From Coccinella septempunctata (Eukaryota > Arthropoda > Insecta > Coleoptera > Coccinellidae): a stretch of 64,000 nucleotides of DNA. Location: positions 38,862,116-38,926,115 of the forward strand of contig NC_058190.1 in assembly GCF_907165205.1 (NCBI RefSeq), written 5' to 3'. Position 1 is the first letter of the stretch, and each line of letters starts with the position of its first letter. The notes below the pieces were generated by a model, which worked only from the letters and a program-made list of their open reading frames with translations, did no database searches and had not been told where the DNA came from. A program made the position numbers and the translations under genes. Below are positions 35,960-46,700 of the stretch, piece by piece.

Positions 35960-37492
35960 ATGATGCCTTTGACGAAGGATAAGAGAAAACTCAATAAATT
36001 GATTCAACAGTCTGATTCTGATGACAGTGAACATGAACTCTCTTATTATGTCAATGATAGAATAAAGTTAATGAAAGAAGTATTAAAAATAGTAAAACCA
36101 AAGAAGATTAAATTAATGGCTCCCTCCTGCCTTAAAGTAAGTTTGCTATCCTTTGGTCTTGATTTACTTTTTTAAGCCATCATATTTCTACAGAGTTTGG
36201 ATACTGAAGAATTAAATTCAATGTTACTTGAAGAATTGTTGGGGATATCTAATAAGAGACTGAAATATATTTTCAATGGTCAAAGTTTAGAGGAAGATAG
36301 TAGTAGTTCAACTAGTGAAGATGAGCCCATAGATGTAATTTCTTTAGATGATATTTCAGATGATGACTTGGTGATAAATGTTGATGGTAATATAAATGTA
36401 GATGGAGTTATGTGTATGGCCTTGTTTATGCTGGCTGGTAACTTATTTCCTAATATATAACTCTAGAAGTTTTTGGTCATAAAAAAATAATAATAATAAT
36501 AAGCCCTCTTGCTTATAAACTTTGGAAGTTACGAGTCATCATAAACTAGCCTTAAGACTTAAAATTTTTATATTTTTCGAGAAGCCAAAAACCCTTTGAG
36601 GGATTAGGAAATAAGTTGCCGGCCAGCATAAACAAGGCCTTATGCATAAAAACTTATTTTTGTAGATGATGAAGAGACTTCCCAACAAAAAAAGAGGAGA
36701 AAAGAGACCAAACATCATAAATGTAAGAAAGAAAAAGTTAAATGTTCCATGAAAAAAGAGAATCTGAATAATGAAAAAAATCCATCACAAAAAGATGGTG
36801 AAATTGATTCGAATAAAAATCTTATGAGTGTATTAGAGCTATTGGAATTGCAAGCTAGAGCAAGGGCTATTAAATCTCAGTTACTCTTAGAGAATGCAAA
36901 AACTCAGGAAAGTCTCACCTTGAGCAAAATCCCCACAATTGAGCAAAATGTGGGTAGTGATGATGAAGTTATTATTAAAACAGCCAAAACTGAAGAGATC
37001 ATAATAACATCTAGTGATGATGAGGAAAATGGGGGTATTGTTGACACTACGAATTCTTTAGGAAATGAAGCCGATAAGGAAGATTGTAATATATTAGAAA
37101 AAGATACAGTTAATGATACAACAGTTTCAATAGATACTTCCTTGAAAAGCGATGATAGGATTGCAGAAATACCGAAAATAAAAATTATTGAAAATAAGGA
37201 ACTGTCTAGTGAAACAGTAAATGTAGAGGCAGTTATCCTTAGAAATGATAGTGGAAAAGTTGACCATGAGACTATTGCAGATAATTCAAATACTGGTCTA
37301 GAGATCATTGCAGAAAATTCAAACCCTATTCAAGAGCCTATTGTAGAAAATCCTAACCTTAATAAAGAGGCCATTGTAGAAAGTTCGAACCTCAGTCAAG
37401 AGATCAAAGAGATTGATAAAGTTAAAACTTCTGATAATGATGGAATCATTCAGATTAATTTAAGTGATGATGAAATGGAGGAAATGAAATGA
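35960..37492 (+). CDS. CAAP1-like protein (caspase activity and apoptosis inhibitor 1), 3 exons
   Basis: Exons 35960-36136, 36194-36386, 36666-37492; sum 1197 nt, 398 residues. Two segments recall vertebrate CAAP1: residues about 50-85 (SCLKSLDTEELNSMLLEELL, then GISNKRLKYIFNG), matching the human NCSIEEIKKL...EEKKILKILEG-like helical region, and a later VLELLELQARARAIKSQL, matching the human C-terminal LELLELEMRARAIKALM. In human that motif is at the very end; here about 220 acidic, Ser/Thr-rich residues follow, including an NPN/IVE-type repeat around residues 345-375. The rest is low-complexity and acidic. CAAP1 was described as dampening caspase activity; whether the insect protein does so is unknown. 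The second donor is GTAATA. The start is the first of two adjacent ATGs. Confidence 0.75.
36414..36646. mobile_element. MITE-like element in CAAP1 intron
   Basis: GGCCTTGTTTATGCTGGCTG with GTAACTTATTTCCTAAT at the left is the reverse complement, with two or three mismatches, of ATTAGGAAATAAGTTGCCGG with CCAGCATAAACAAGGCC at the right. The inverted repeats are about 38 bases and the whole element is about 230. TAT flanks both ends (possible 3-base target duplication). The intron is otherwise only about 50 bases, so the element accounts for nearly all of its length. Confidence 0.75.
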
Positions 37493-38641
37493 ATTAAGCA
37501 CTTTATTGTCTGTTCTCGATATAAAAAACTCTTATTGAAATAGATTTCATATATTTAGTCAAAAGAAAGAAATATGCTTTAAATATTTATTGTTGAATAA
37601 TACTTGTTTTCGATATTTTAATAGACTTAATAAAATTTTCATTTACGAAAAGCTGACCTGTCTGCAAATGTATTTTTATTTTTTACCAGCTCTAACCGGC
37701 AATTTCCTTGTTAAGAAAAAAATTTTCTCACATTTCACTTTATTACTGCACCATCGATATGATGTAAGGATGGATGATGCCTACCATGCCTATGTTATCA
37801 ATGATGCCGATCTCAAAGCCTCAAACATAATGACACAGATTACAGAGACTACAGAGATTACAGATTCTCTGTAATCTGTGCATAATGATGTACAATGTAC
37901 ATCAGAGACAACCTCTGATGTACATGCATTTGAGCAAAGCTTCAAAAGCGATGTTATACAGCGCCATCTAACGGAATCGGAATAAATGACACGGAATTTG
38001 CCGTATGCTTTTTCAAAAAAAAGAAAGATTTATATTATACAGCAAATGAAATTTCATAACGAAAGATCTAGCCAATCATGAGAGTTATGAATGGTGTAAG
38101 AGTTTTAATTCTTTTATCTCCAGATTTCATAATGAAATGATATTGATCACTTCTCGTTTTCAATATATACAACCTGCCATGTATTGAAAAATTGAAAGTA
38201 GTGGATGTTTCCTTTCATCAGAAGTAATTCACAGCTTCTCATATTGTAAAAGGAATAAGAGATTTAACTTCAATACATATTCTGTACTTTTTTGAATAAA
38301 TATTATTTATTTATTTATTCATTATGTTACATGAATAGTTATGATTTGAAATGTATGTAATGAATGATGTGTTGACTCAGCATAAAACCTTGAAAGCAAA
38401 GCTTTCCTTCAAATTAAACATAATATGTATATTTGCACTTTATTTTTCATAACTGGAAACCGCCAAGTAGAACTCCTGTTGTGTGTGAGCGCCTTTTATC
38501 TCATTGAAAAAAAAACTTGTCTTGTGGTGTTCATCAACGTCGCACATGTAAAGAAATGCCGAATTCATCGTTTTTCATCATTCGAAATATAATCGTCTTT
38601 CACAGCGGACGGACTTTTAGTTAAAGAACACGAAAATCGAA
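37493..38641. other. Spacer with palindromic repeats
   Basis: Holds the CAAP1 3' UTR and the promoter of the next gene. At 37836-37882 a hairpin is formed by CACAGATTACAGAGA ... TCTCTGTAATCTGTG, and at 37890-37925 a second by ATGTACATCAGAGA ... TCTGATGTACAT. A TTTATTTATTTATTCATT run lies near 38308. No gene seen. Confidence 0.5.
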
Positions 38642-39731
38642 ATGCCTTTACAAGGACAAGACCTTTTGAATTTATGTGCCTTGGCCATTCAAAATGAGGA
38701 TCTTATAGTCGGTGTCGGAAAAATGGCCATGAATATGATGGCTCGTTCACCCAATGCACAAGCGTTCAATTTTGCAAGAGGTTTTGCCGGTAAGTGTGTT
38801 TTTTTAAAATTATTTCTTTCTTTTTGGGAATTTTCCTCACTGTGTCAGGTTTATAAATTATTGCTCTGAAATGAACCTATGTTTACCCCGAAAGGCTCTT
38901 ATTCTTAATAGTATAATAGTTGACATAAAATCCTTGCAGACAGTTATATACAGGGTGTTTCATGCAGAGTGTGCACTAGAAGTATCTAGATAGCCGAATG
39001 GGATTTTTTGTCACAAAATTTGTGGATCATACATGAAACCAAGATCAATATATACACACTGCGACTTCCGATTATATCGCAATTTGAGCCTAATAACTTT
39101 TGTTATTTCAAATGGGGGTCTTCATTAATCTAAGTCTAAATATAATCCATGTCTAAAGCCCCATTTTATCATAGATCAAACAACTAAATACTCTTGAGTT
39201 GCTATATCTCAAAATATATTTTTTATATAGTTTTATTATTGTTTCATTATACTAAATACGTATAGTAACATACTTTGGTGGGGGTACTATGGACTTATAG
39301 ACATCATATCCAACTAATTCTAATAAAATTCTATTAAATTTTTTTTTACAGGATTTGTATTTGATAGACTTGGGGCTAATACTCAAGGTGGATGCGGCCG
39401 CTCCCCTTTGGGAAATTCTAGGAATGACAAGAAGATGCCCGCTAGTGAATTCATTCAAAATCGTATGAACGAAGATCAACAGGAGAGACTTATAAATAGG
39501 GTTTCGGGGGTATTGGGAAATAGAAGTGGCAATTCTTCATATACTGATTTGTTGTTTATGATACTGAACAATCCAAATGTGAAGAATATGGTCGTGCGAG
39601 AAATAAAGAAATTTTTGGAAGGTGAAAATATGTCCTGTAGCCGATCTGGTTGTGACTACGATGATGATGATGATTACGGTTATAATAATTCCAGTTGTTG
39701 TTCGAGAAGTAGATCATGCTCGAGATATTGA
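38642..39731 (+). CDS. Unrecognised 175-residue protein with Ser/Cys/Arg tail, 2 exons
   Basis: Exons 38642-38789 and 39352-39731; 528 nt, 175 residues. I do not recognise it. The first exon (MPLQGQDLLNLCALAIQNED, then two Met-rich turns) is helical and has no signal peptide. The second has a helical middle (ASEFIQNRMNEDQQERLINR; DLLFMILNNPNVKNMVVREI) and a C-terminus that switches to CSRSGCDYDDDDDYGYNNSS followed by CCSRSRSCSRY. The splice phase is clean (GCC G|GA TTT). The acidic-then-SR/Cys tail could be a metal-binding or protein-interaction segment, but this is only a guess. It is probably cytosolic or nuclear. It converges on UGP. Confidence 0.72.
38940..39200. repeat. Terminal-repeat type fragment in intron
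   Basis: Starts TACAGGGTGTTTCATGCAGA, an edge motif shared with other elements in the window, inside the only intron of the unrecognised gene. No matching right end was found, so the limit is a guess. Confidence 0.35.
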
Positions 39732-40114
39732 TTGATTCAAAGAGTGAAGGCGCAAATGAAATATAAGTAACCTGAATCACCCGTTATTCTTTTGTATTCA
39801 ATAAATTCCGAACTCGAATTTTTTTCATATAAAATTCGTCTATTCAATTAATCAAAATGGAATCAATTGGACACTTTGAAACAAATAATCTATAACGTAT
39901 TTACTTTTAACATATTTGTGTGGTTTAGTATTGTGATGTGATTTATAATTGTTTTATTTATTGACTTTTATTGTATGTAATGTGTATTTTTTAGTGATTT
40001 CTTTTTAAAGGATTTGTAAGAGCTGGAACTCAATTATTATGCATTGACCAAAAAAGAATAGTTTTTTTCTACTGCACTTTCCATTTCTCCAAATTCTAGG
40101 TAATTTCTAGTTAT

Positions 40115-40425
40115 ACAGGGGGAGTCTTTGACTTGTACATGTATTTTAATAGTGGGTCAAAAGGAACACTTTTTCCTTTAATATTTTTCCGATTCATTCC
40201 AAATAAAGCGATAGTGGTAACGATTATAAGTCTTCATAATTGGCTGGGCCACCTCTGGAAAAACAAAATTCCCTTCTGCTAAATCACAGCCGTCTATAGA
40301 AGGCTGTGGCTAAATTAAAGACACTATTTTTTTAATGGATTTTCAACAGCCGAATTGGACAAAATTACCTTTTTGGGAAAGTGTTTTTTTTTCACCTCAG
40401 TGAGTCCAAGACTCACCCCGTATAT
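40115..40425. mobile_element. MITE-like element, family B, about 310 bp
   Basis: Left end TACAGGGGGAGTCTTTGACT and right end AGTCCAAGACTCACCCCGTA are imperfect inverted repeats of about 20 bases. TAT-type flanks are present. The left end resembles the element edge at 62801 (TACAGGGCGAGTCTTTGACT). There is no coding capacity. Confidence 0.6.
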
Positions 40426-40608
40426 TACTAGAAAAAAATTTTTTTTTAAATTTTCATTGGTAATTAAAAAAATTGATTTTTCAAACATCTCTTGATTTAT
40501 AGTCTTCAGAAGACAAGTACTGCCTGTTGTATTGCACAGTTTCACGGAAACAGTAGTAGTATCTTCTTCACATGAAAGAAATGAAAATCACCAAATATTT
40601 CAGTAAAT

Positions 40609-40614
40609 TTTATT
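40609..40614 (-). terminator. Polyadenylation signal of UGP
   Basis: TTTATT on the + strand reads AATAAA on the minus strand, about 140 bases after the UGP stop codon. Confidence 0.5.
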
Positions 40615-40751
40615 GTAACAAATGTATAGATAAAATGTAACAAATTTGAGAATCTTCTATATAACTATACATATATAAAGATTACGCAATATACTCCAAA
40701 ATATCAGAATGGACAAAACAAAAAATTATAATAACAATTTTATCGAAAAAA

Positions 40752-43700
40752 CTAGTGACTCAAGATACGTAGATTGCCTGTAATAATTTTATTTTCTAAA
40801 TTTGCTCCAGATGGAATATCTATTCTTTCACCATGGTTCGCAATTATGATGACTGTTCCCTGCGGAGAAACAACATATAATTTATTGTTATCAGTACACA
40901 GGGTGTTTACTGAATTGAAGAAGCGGCAAAATGCTCATTGAAAGTCGAGGATATTGATTTAATTTGTTTTCTCTTCAGAAAACCTCAGTTTACTTTTAAA
41001 ATGTGTATATGAAGAAGTTTTCTGGTCGGAATATTAAGATTTCAAAGAAATTATATATTGTTTAAATGAGAGAAAACAACGTTTTCTGGATTTTTTTATG
41101 CCACCTTCTGTAGTCTTGTATAATAGATGTTCCAGGTAACTTGACAAAAACCACGAATAAAGAGATTTTATACTTGATGCTTTCAATTGTTGAGCAGTGT
41201 ACATGGACCAAAAATGATTAAACTTGTAATTCAAGAAACATATCAAGAGGATACAGACAAGATGCATCTTCTGAAAATATCAATATACCTTTCGACGAGC
41301 AATTTATTTTTATCAACATGGACGAACATCCAAATAATAAACTCAAATATACATCCACTTACCTTCAAAATTACACCCTTGCCAAACGTCACATCGCCAG
41401 ATACCGTCAAGTGGTCCAGCTCAATCAAATCAGGAACATTGGAAAACCTCCCAAGGAACTCCTTAACTTTGGCGAAGTGATCATCTCCCAACTTGACCAG
41501 AGGCGTTGTGGGGAACATTCTTTGTGAAGACATAGTCAACGAGCCGTTCTTCAGATTGTACAGGTTGCTCATGACCAAAAGCAAGTCCGAGGTCTTTTTG
41601 ACGGGCAAGAACCGGCTACGTGGCACGTTTATGCCAATACCACCTTCGAATATCTTCATTGCCGCACCCACGGCAGTTTCTAGCTGGATGATGTTCAATC
41701 CATTATCGAGATGCTTGTTGTTTATGATTATTTCCATGTCGAGGATGTTTTGTTTGAGGACCCTGTCAATGGCTGGAACCAGAAACAACTTTCTTGAGAA
41801 GAACTGTTTTGTAATATGGGGCTTGTTGTTTGATCATTGGTCCAGAACTCCAGAAGAGAGTTTCGAATTTTCAGGTGTATATATAATAAAAAGGAGAATT
41901 AGGGCCGGTTTATTCATCCTCTCCATAAAGTATCGTTAACTTTTGTTTTTTAAATTTAATGGCCAGCTATGACTATTTTGGGTATATTCATAACCATACG
42001 AGGATATATTGAAAAATTATATAGAACCAAACAAAATTTCAATGTCAAAATATTTCATTACTCAACATATTCTCCTCTTAATTGGATACATTCATTACAG
42101 CGAACCTGCAACGTCCCTAGACCTTTCAAAAAAATGTTTCTTCTTGCTCTGCAAACCAGACATCCACAGCTTTTATTACCTCCTCGTTGGAAGAAAATTT
42201 ACGACCTTTTAAACTTTTTTTCAGTTGAGGAAAGAGATGATAGTCGGATGGAGCCAAATCTGGTGAATAAGGGGGGTATTCTAGTACTGATGATTACTGA
42301 TTGCTGGGTGTGTTGGACGGACTAACCCAAACCTGCCACCGCGACCAACGGTCTATTGTAGCACACAAGCATGCTCAAAGAGCTAAATCTCTCCCTCTAG
42401 TCCCATCCTACCCAAAAAGGAGATGATGTCGGAGGGGGAGTGATTCTTGAGTTCCTCTAGGATCATCTTCGGAGAGCCGAAAACTCCGAGTCTGACCCTG
42501 TCTGCCGCCGGGCAGTCACAGAGAATATGCTCAATTGTTTCGTCTTCCTCTAAGCAGAGTCTGCAGAGTGGGTCATTGACGATGCTGAGTTTTTTGAGGT
42601 GGGCTGCTCTGAGTCTGCAGTGTCCTGTAAAAACCGCTATTATGGATCTCAGATTAGTTCTAGAAAATTCTAGCCAGCGACTGGTGTATGGGCTGGGAGG
42701 CACTGAAATAGCCCTATGCGAGTGACGCAATCCAGGACGGTTGCGCCAGTGCTCCAGGACCTTTTGCCTTATCCAGCCAAGGGCGGATTTAGGGGGGGGG
42801 CACGGGGGCACGTGCCCCCCCCAGACGGACGGATCTTTCTATACATACTTGAACTCTTAAAAATAAAAGTGAAGTTCATTTCTCACAGTTACTGCTGATT
42901 TTTTTGCTCGTCTGCCCGTTGTGCCCCCCCCAGAAAAAAATCCTGGATCCGCGCTTGTATCCAGCTGTTGTTTCGGTCCCTGATTAAGGAATTAGGAATT
43001 CCTATACTGGGTTCCGGGCCAATAAGCGTTGATGTCGCGCCTTCTCTGGCCAGAGCATCCGATACATCGTTGCCACTGAAGCCAGAGTGTCCAGGTATCC
43101 AAATCAGTTGCAGTCTGTTTGAACTTCCCAATTTGGTGAGTTTAGATCTGCATTCAAATACCTGTGCCGAGTTGCATTTGGGTATTCTAGTAATTCAAAC
43201 CCTAAATCACGAATTTTTTGCATGGCAACATGAGATTTGTGGGCAGGGGCGTTGTCCTGCAAAAACAAAACACCTTTGGATAGCTTTCCGCGTTTTTTCT
43301 CTTTAATAATGTCAATAATGTCGAATAGTAATCTCCGGTTATTATTCTACCCTTATCCAAAAAATCAATCATGATTACTCCATGGCAATCCCAAAAAACT
43401 GGAGAAGGAACTTTTCCAGCAGATTTTTGGACACGAAACTTTTTAGGTCTTGGAGAACCAGAGTGTCGCCATTCCATCGATTGTTGCTTTGTTTCGGGAT
43501 CGTAGAAATGTACCCAAGTCTCATCCATAATAACAATTCGGATTAAGAAGTCTACATCGTTTTCAAATCGAGCACAGATCGAACGCGATATGCTTCTACC
43601 CTTGCACGCTTTTGGTCAACATTCAAACATTTGGGTATCCATTTTGCATTGATGTCCAAATTGAAGTAAACTATATGATGAACGCGTTTGTATGAAATAT

Positions 43701-46700
43701 TCAGTGCTTCAGATATCCGTTTTAGCCCAAATCGACGGTCTGATAAAATCATGTCATGAACTGCATCGATATTTTCGGGGACTGACACATAAACTGGCCT
43801 TGCCGATCGGTCATCATCTTCAATGGAAAATTTACTTGTTTTGAAGCTTGCAGTCCAATTTTTCACGGTCGCATACGAAGGACATTGATCACCAAGAGTA
43901 TCAAGCATACCTTCGTAAATCTACGTAGGTACCTCTTAACCCTTTTAAATACAGGTACTTGATGATGGCTCGATACTCCAATTTTTCGATTTTCACAATT
44001 TCGGTGGACATCTTCTTTCTTTTAATTTATTGCGTAATCTGGTTCACTTTTTCGACCTCAAACTTCACACTGACACTTCTAATGAGTTATTGTTCGTTGC
44101 TATGGTAACGCAATATTTTTGTATGCATGGAACTGGTCTAGGCTAACTAGATATCAATACATCCTCCATACATCGTTTTGCAAGTTACTGAAGAGATACC
44201 AAAGAGTTTCTGAACGAGCAGGGCCGGAGTTTTGACCTATCAACTGTTCAATAGCCTTGAGGATAGGTGAATAAACCGGCACTAGGTGAAAAATAATTTT
44301 AGCCTGACAAAATCATATTCCTATTTCTTGGGTGGGCAGTGTTGGCACTGCCGTCCCTGACAAACCGTAAGTGATTTAGATCATAATACAATAGAAAATC
44401 CAACTCACCATCCAACTTCACCCATAAATTGTTCGTGTTGAAGTACCTGAACTTTTTGACAGACTTGAACTCGTCCACGTGATCTTTGGGTACTTGCGCT
44501 ATTTCCAGAAGCCGCAGTTTGTTCTCGTACTGAATGAGGGTACCTCCCTTGACGTCAGCCTTGGTCTTCTCTGTGACCTCCATTACAAACTCGTGTTGTC
44601 GACTCTCTGCGGGGTTGTTCAACAGGAAATTCAAGATGTTTAGATCGACCGTAGCCCCCAAGTTGTCAATGTTGGAGAGGAAACAGTATTGACGACCCTC
44701 GCTGATGAATTTGGAGAGGAGACCGCTGTTCTCGAAGCTCTGATAGAAGTCACCGTGCCCTATGAATTAGATACTCATCAGTCATCGGTCATAGATGGAG
44801 GTACATGATGAAAATTGCTATAATAAATTCAAATACTGGCTGTTCTGTTTCTTATGTCACTTAGTATATGTTTCTTAGATATAAAGTTGATTTTTCTTGC
44901 TGCAGAGCATTCGTTTGAATATTTGAAGTTGAAGTAGGTGAAACCTTCAAGTTTACCTACTGTCGTTATGATAAAAATCTTATACCTAGTTAGGATTATT
45001 AAAAAGTTTTTACCTGGAGGATACCAAGCTTCCAAATTGGCCTGAGTGTCTGGAGAGTTTGCTATTGGCATCAAGCTTTCTCTGTTGATCCTAGGGAAGC
45101 AAGACTGATTGAATGTGTGGATTTCCACTTGAAGATTCTTGTATTTCCTTATGATTTTTTGAGTATCTTCATCGGTATTGAAAGAATTCATGAGTACCAA
45201 AGGTACGTTGACTTTGTAGGTTTTATTCAGGTGCTGAAAATGAATTTTGAATTAAAAAGAGAACTTTTATCACAGAACTACGTGAGATATGGCTTGAGAA
45301 TAATTTGATTTCATGGTGTTCAAGTTTCGTTCAAATTTCTGCAATATTACAAAATTGAGAAAGTGCTAGTCTCCAGACCCAGGAAAAAGGTACTGGATGT
45401 ATAGACAACAAAACGATGCTACATATAGTACTTATTATATATACTGTTGTATACAGGGTGACTCATTTTAAAAGATCCACTGCTCCTTAGAAAAAGCCTT
45501 AAACAAAAAATGTTTCCAATGAAAGTCATGCAGACTTTGAGTTTTATCTCAAGGTAGAGCAGATTGTTTTAATAGGGAATACCCTTTTTTTTGTACACAA
45601 TCTACGTGAAGAATTGAAAAGATTATGTTCCATTCGTTTTTTTCCATAAAATGAATTTCTTTGGACATATATTAAGTGTTGTATGCTTGATGCTTATGAT
45701 ACATTACATCAAAGGAATTTTTCAGAGAAAAATGTATATTCCCTATCGAAAAAATCTACTTGAAATTGAAATGAACTTGAAATCCTTCTTCAAGGAGGAA
45801 GGAATATCCCCTGTTTGATGTCCCCCCAAAAAACTTTTATTTTAAACATTTTCTCTTCCCACAACTAGTTATTCCAGAGGATCTTTTAAAATGGGTCACC
45901 AGGTAAAATGTTATTTGATCTATTTTCAAAACCAACATCAAGGATGCACTCACCTCGATCTGCTGTACGGTCAAATCCAAGAAAGTTAACTCGTTTCGAA
46001 CGGCAATCACAGATTTGGGGCCGTGGCAACCCATAGATGTCCCCAAGCCACCGTTCAGCTTAACAACGACCAATTTGTTCAACATTTCGTGCGCTATGTC
46101 GGTTGTTGGCGTGTTTAAAGTGTTGTAGTCTCTAACGGCATCGTTGGGCAATTTTTCGATCTTTTCCCAGTTGACCGAAGGTCCGGTTTCTTCCAGGAAT
46201 CTGGAATAGAGTTGAGCGAAACCGCGGAAGTTCTTGGAGAGGTCCGGTTTCTTGACTTTGGGACAGGCATCTTCCAGCTTCTCCAGTTCTTTTTGCAGAA
46301 GAGACAGTGCTTCTTTCTTGGTAGCCTCGAAGAATTCCTGATTACCGCTGCCTGCCCTAGCATGGCCTCTGACCTGGAACAGAGAAGTTGGCTAATGATT
46401 TTCTCTAGCTCTCTAGTGTGTACTATGTACCAATGCGGTCTTTACATGGGGAATACCTAATTCTTAATTCAATTTTAAAAACTATTCAGTTCAGGCCTTG
46501 AATTTTTTCTATAAAAATGAAGACCACCCACTAGAATAGGGTATCCAACAGCCAAAAAAAGTTCAAGGCATGTCATTCAAAAAAATGGACTTATATAAAC
46601 ATTTTTCAGAGGTCATTTTAGAAAAAGTGCTGTCTTTCGAACCAGCTGTAGAGTGGAAGATGAAGAAGTATTGAAGAAGACTTAAAAACTCTTCAGGAAT

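Larger units (their letters stand above)
39732..40751. other. Convergent spacer with a short MITE
   Basis: Contains the 3' UTRs of the gene ending at 39731 and of UGP, the MITE at 40115-40425 and the UGP polyadenylation signal near 40609. No gene seen. Confidence 0.4.
41999..44168 (-). mobile_element. Dead mariner element, split by a LINE fragment
   Basis: Ends CGAGGATATATTGA (41999) and TCAATACATCCTCCA (44154-44168) are imperfect inverted repeats, each next to a TA. On the minus strand, transposase pieces appear in order. The N-terminus MSTEIVKIEKLEYRAIIKYL starts at 44011. SYATVKNWTASFK and RSARPVYVSVPENIDAVHDM lie in 43908-43552. The MDETWVHFYDPETKQQS catalytic block lies in 43528-43202, with a degraded DNAPAHKSHVAMQ before 43200. 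After the insertion, YSPDLAPSDYHLFPQ lies at about 42265-42220. Frameshifts and stops separate the pieces, so no active enzyme can be made. It lies in UGP intron 4, in the same orientation as UGP. Confidence 0.92.

Noticed and set aside
36904..37308. 134-codon minus-strand frame
   Set aside because: Antisense of the acidic third exon of the CAAP1 homologue; Ser/Phe-rich composition is the expected mirror of Glu/Lys/Asp codons.
41493..41939. 148-codon open frame on the + strand
   Set aside because: It is antisense to UGP exon 5 (41772-41363), whose protein is clearly recognised; the + reading has no family resemblance.
42968..43306. 112-codon + strand frame
   Set aside because: Overlaps the LINE RNase H fragment and mariner on the other strand, both of which have recognisable protein motifs.
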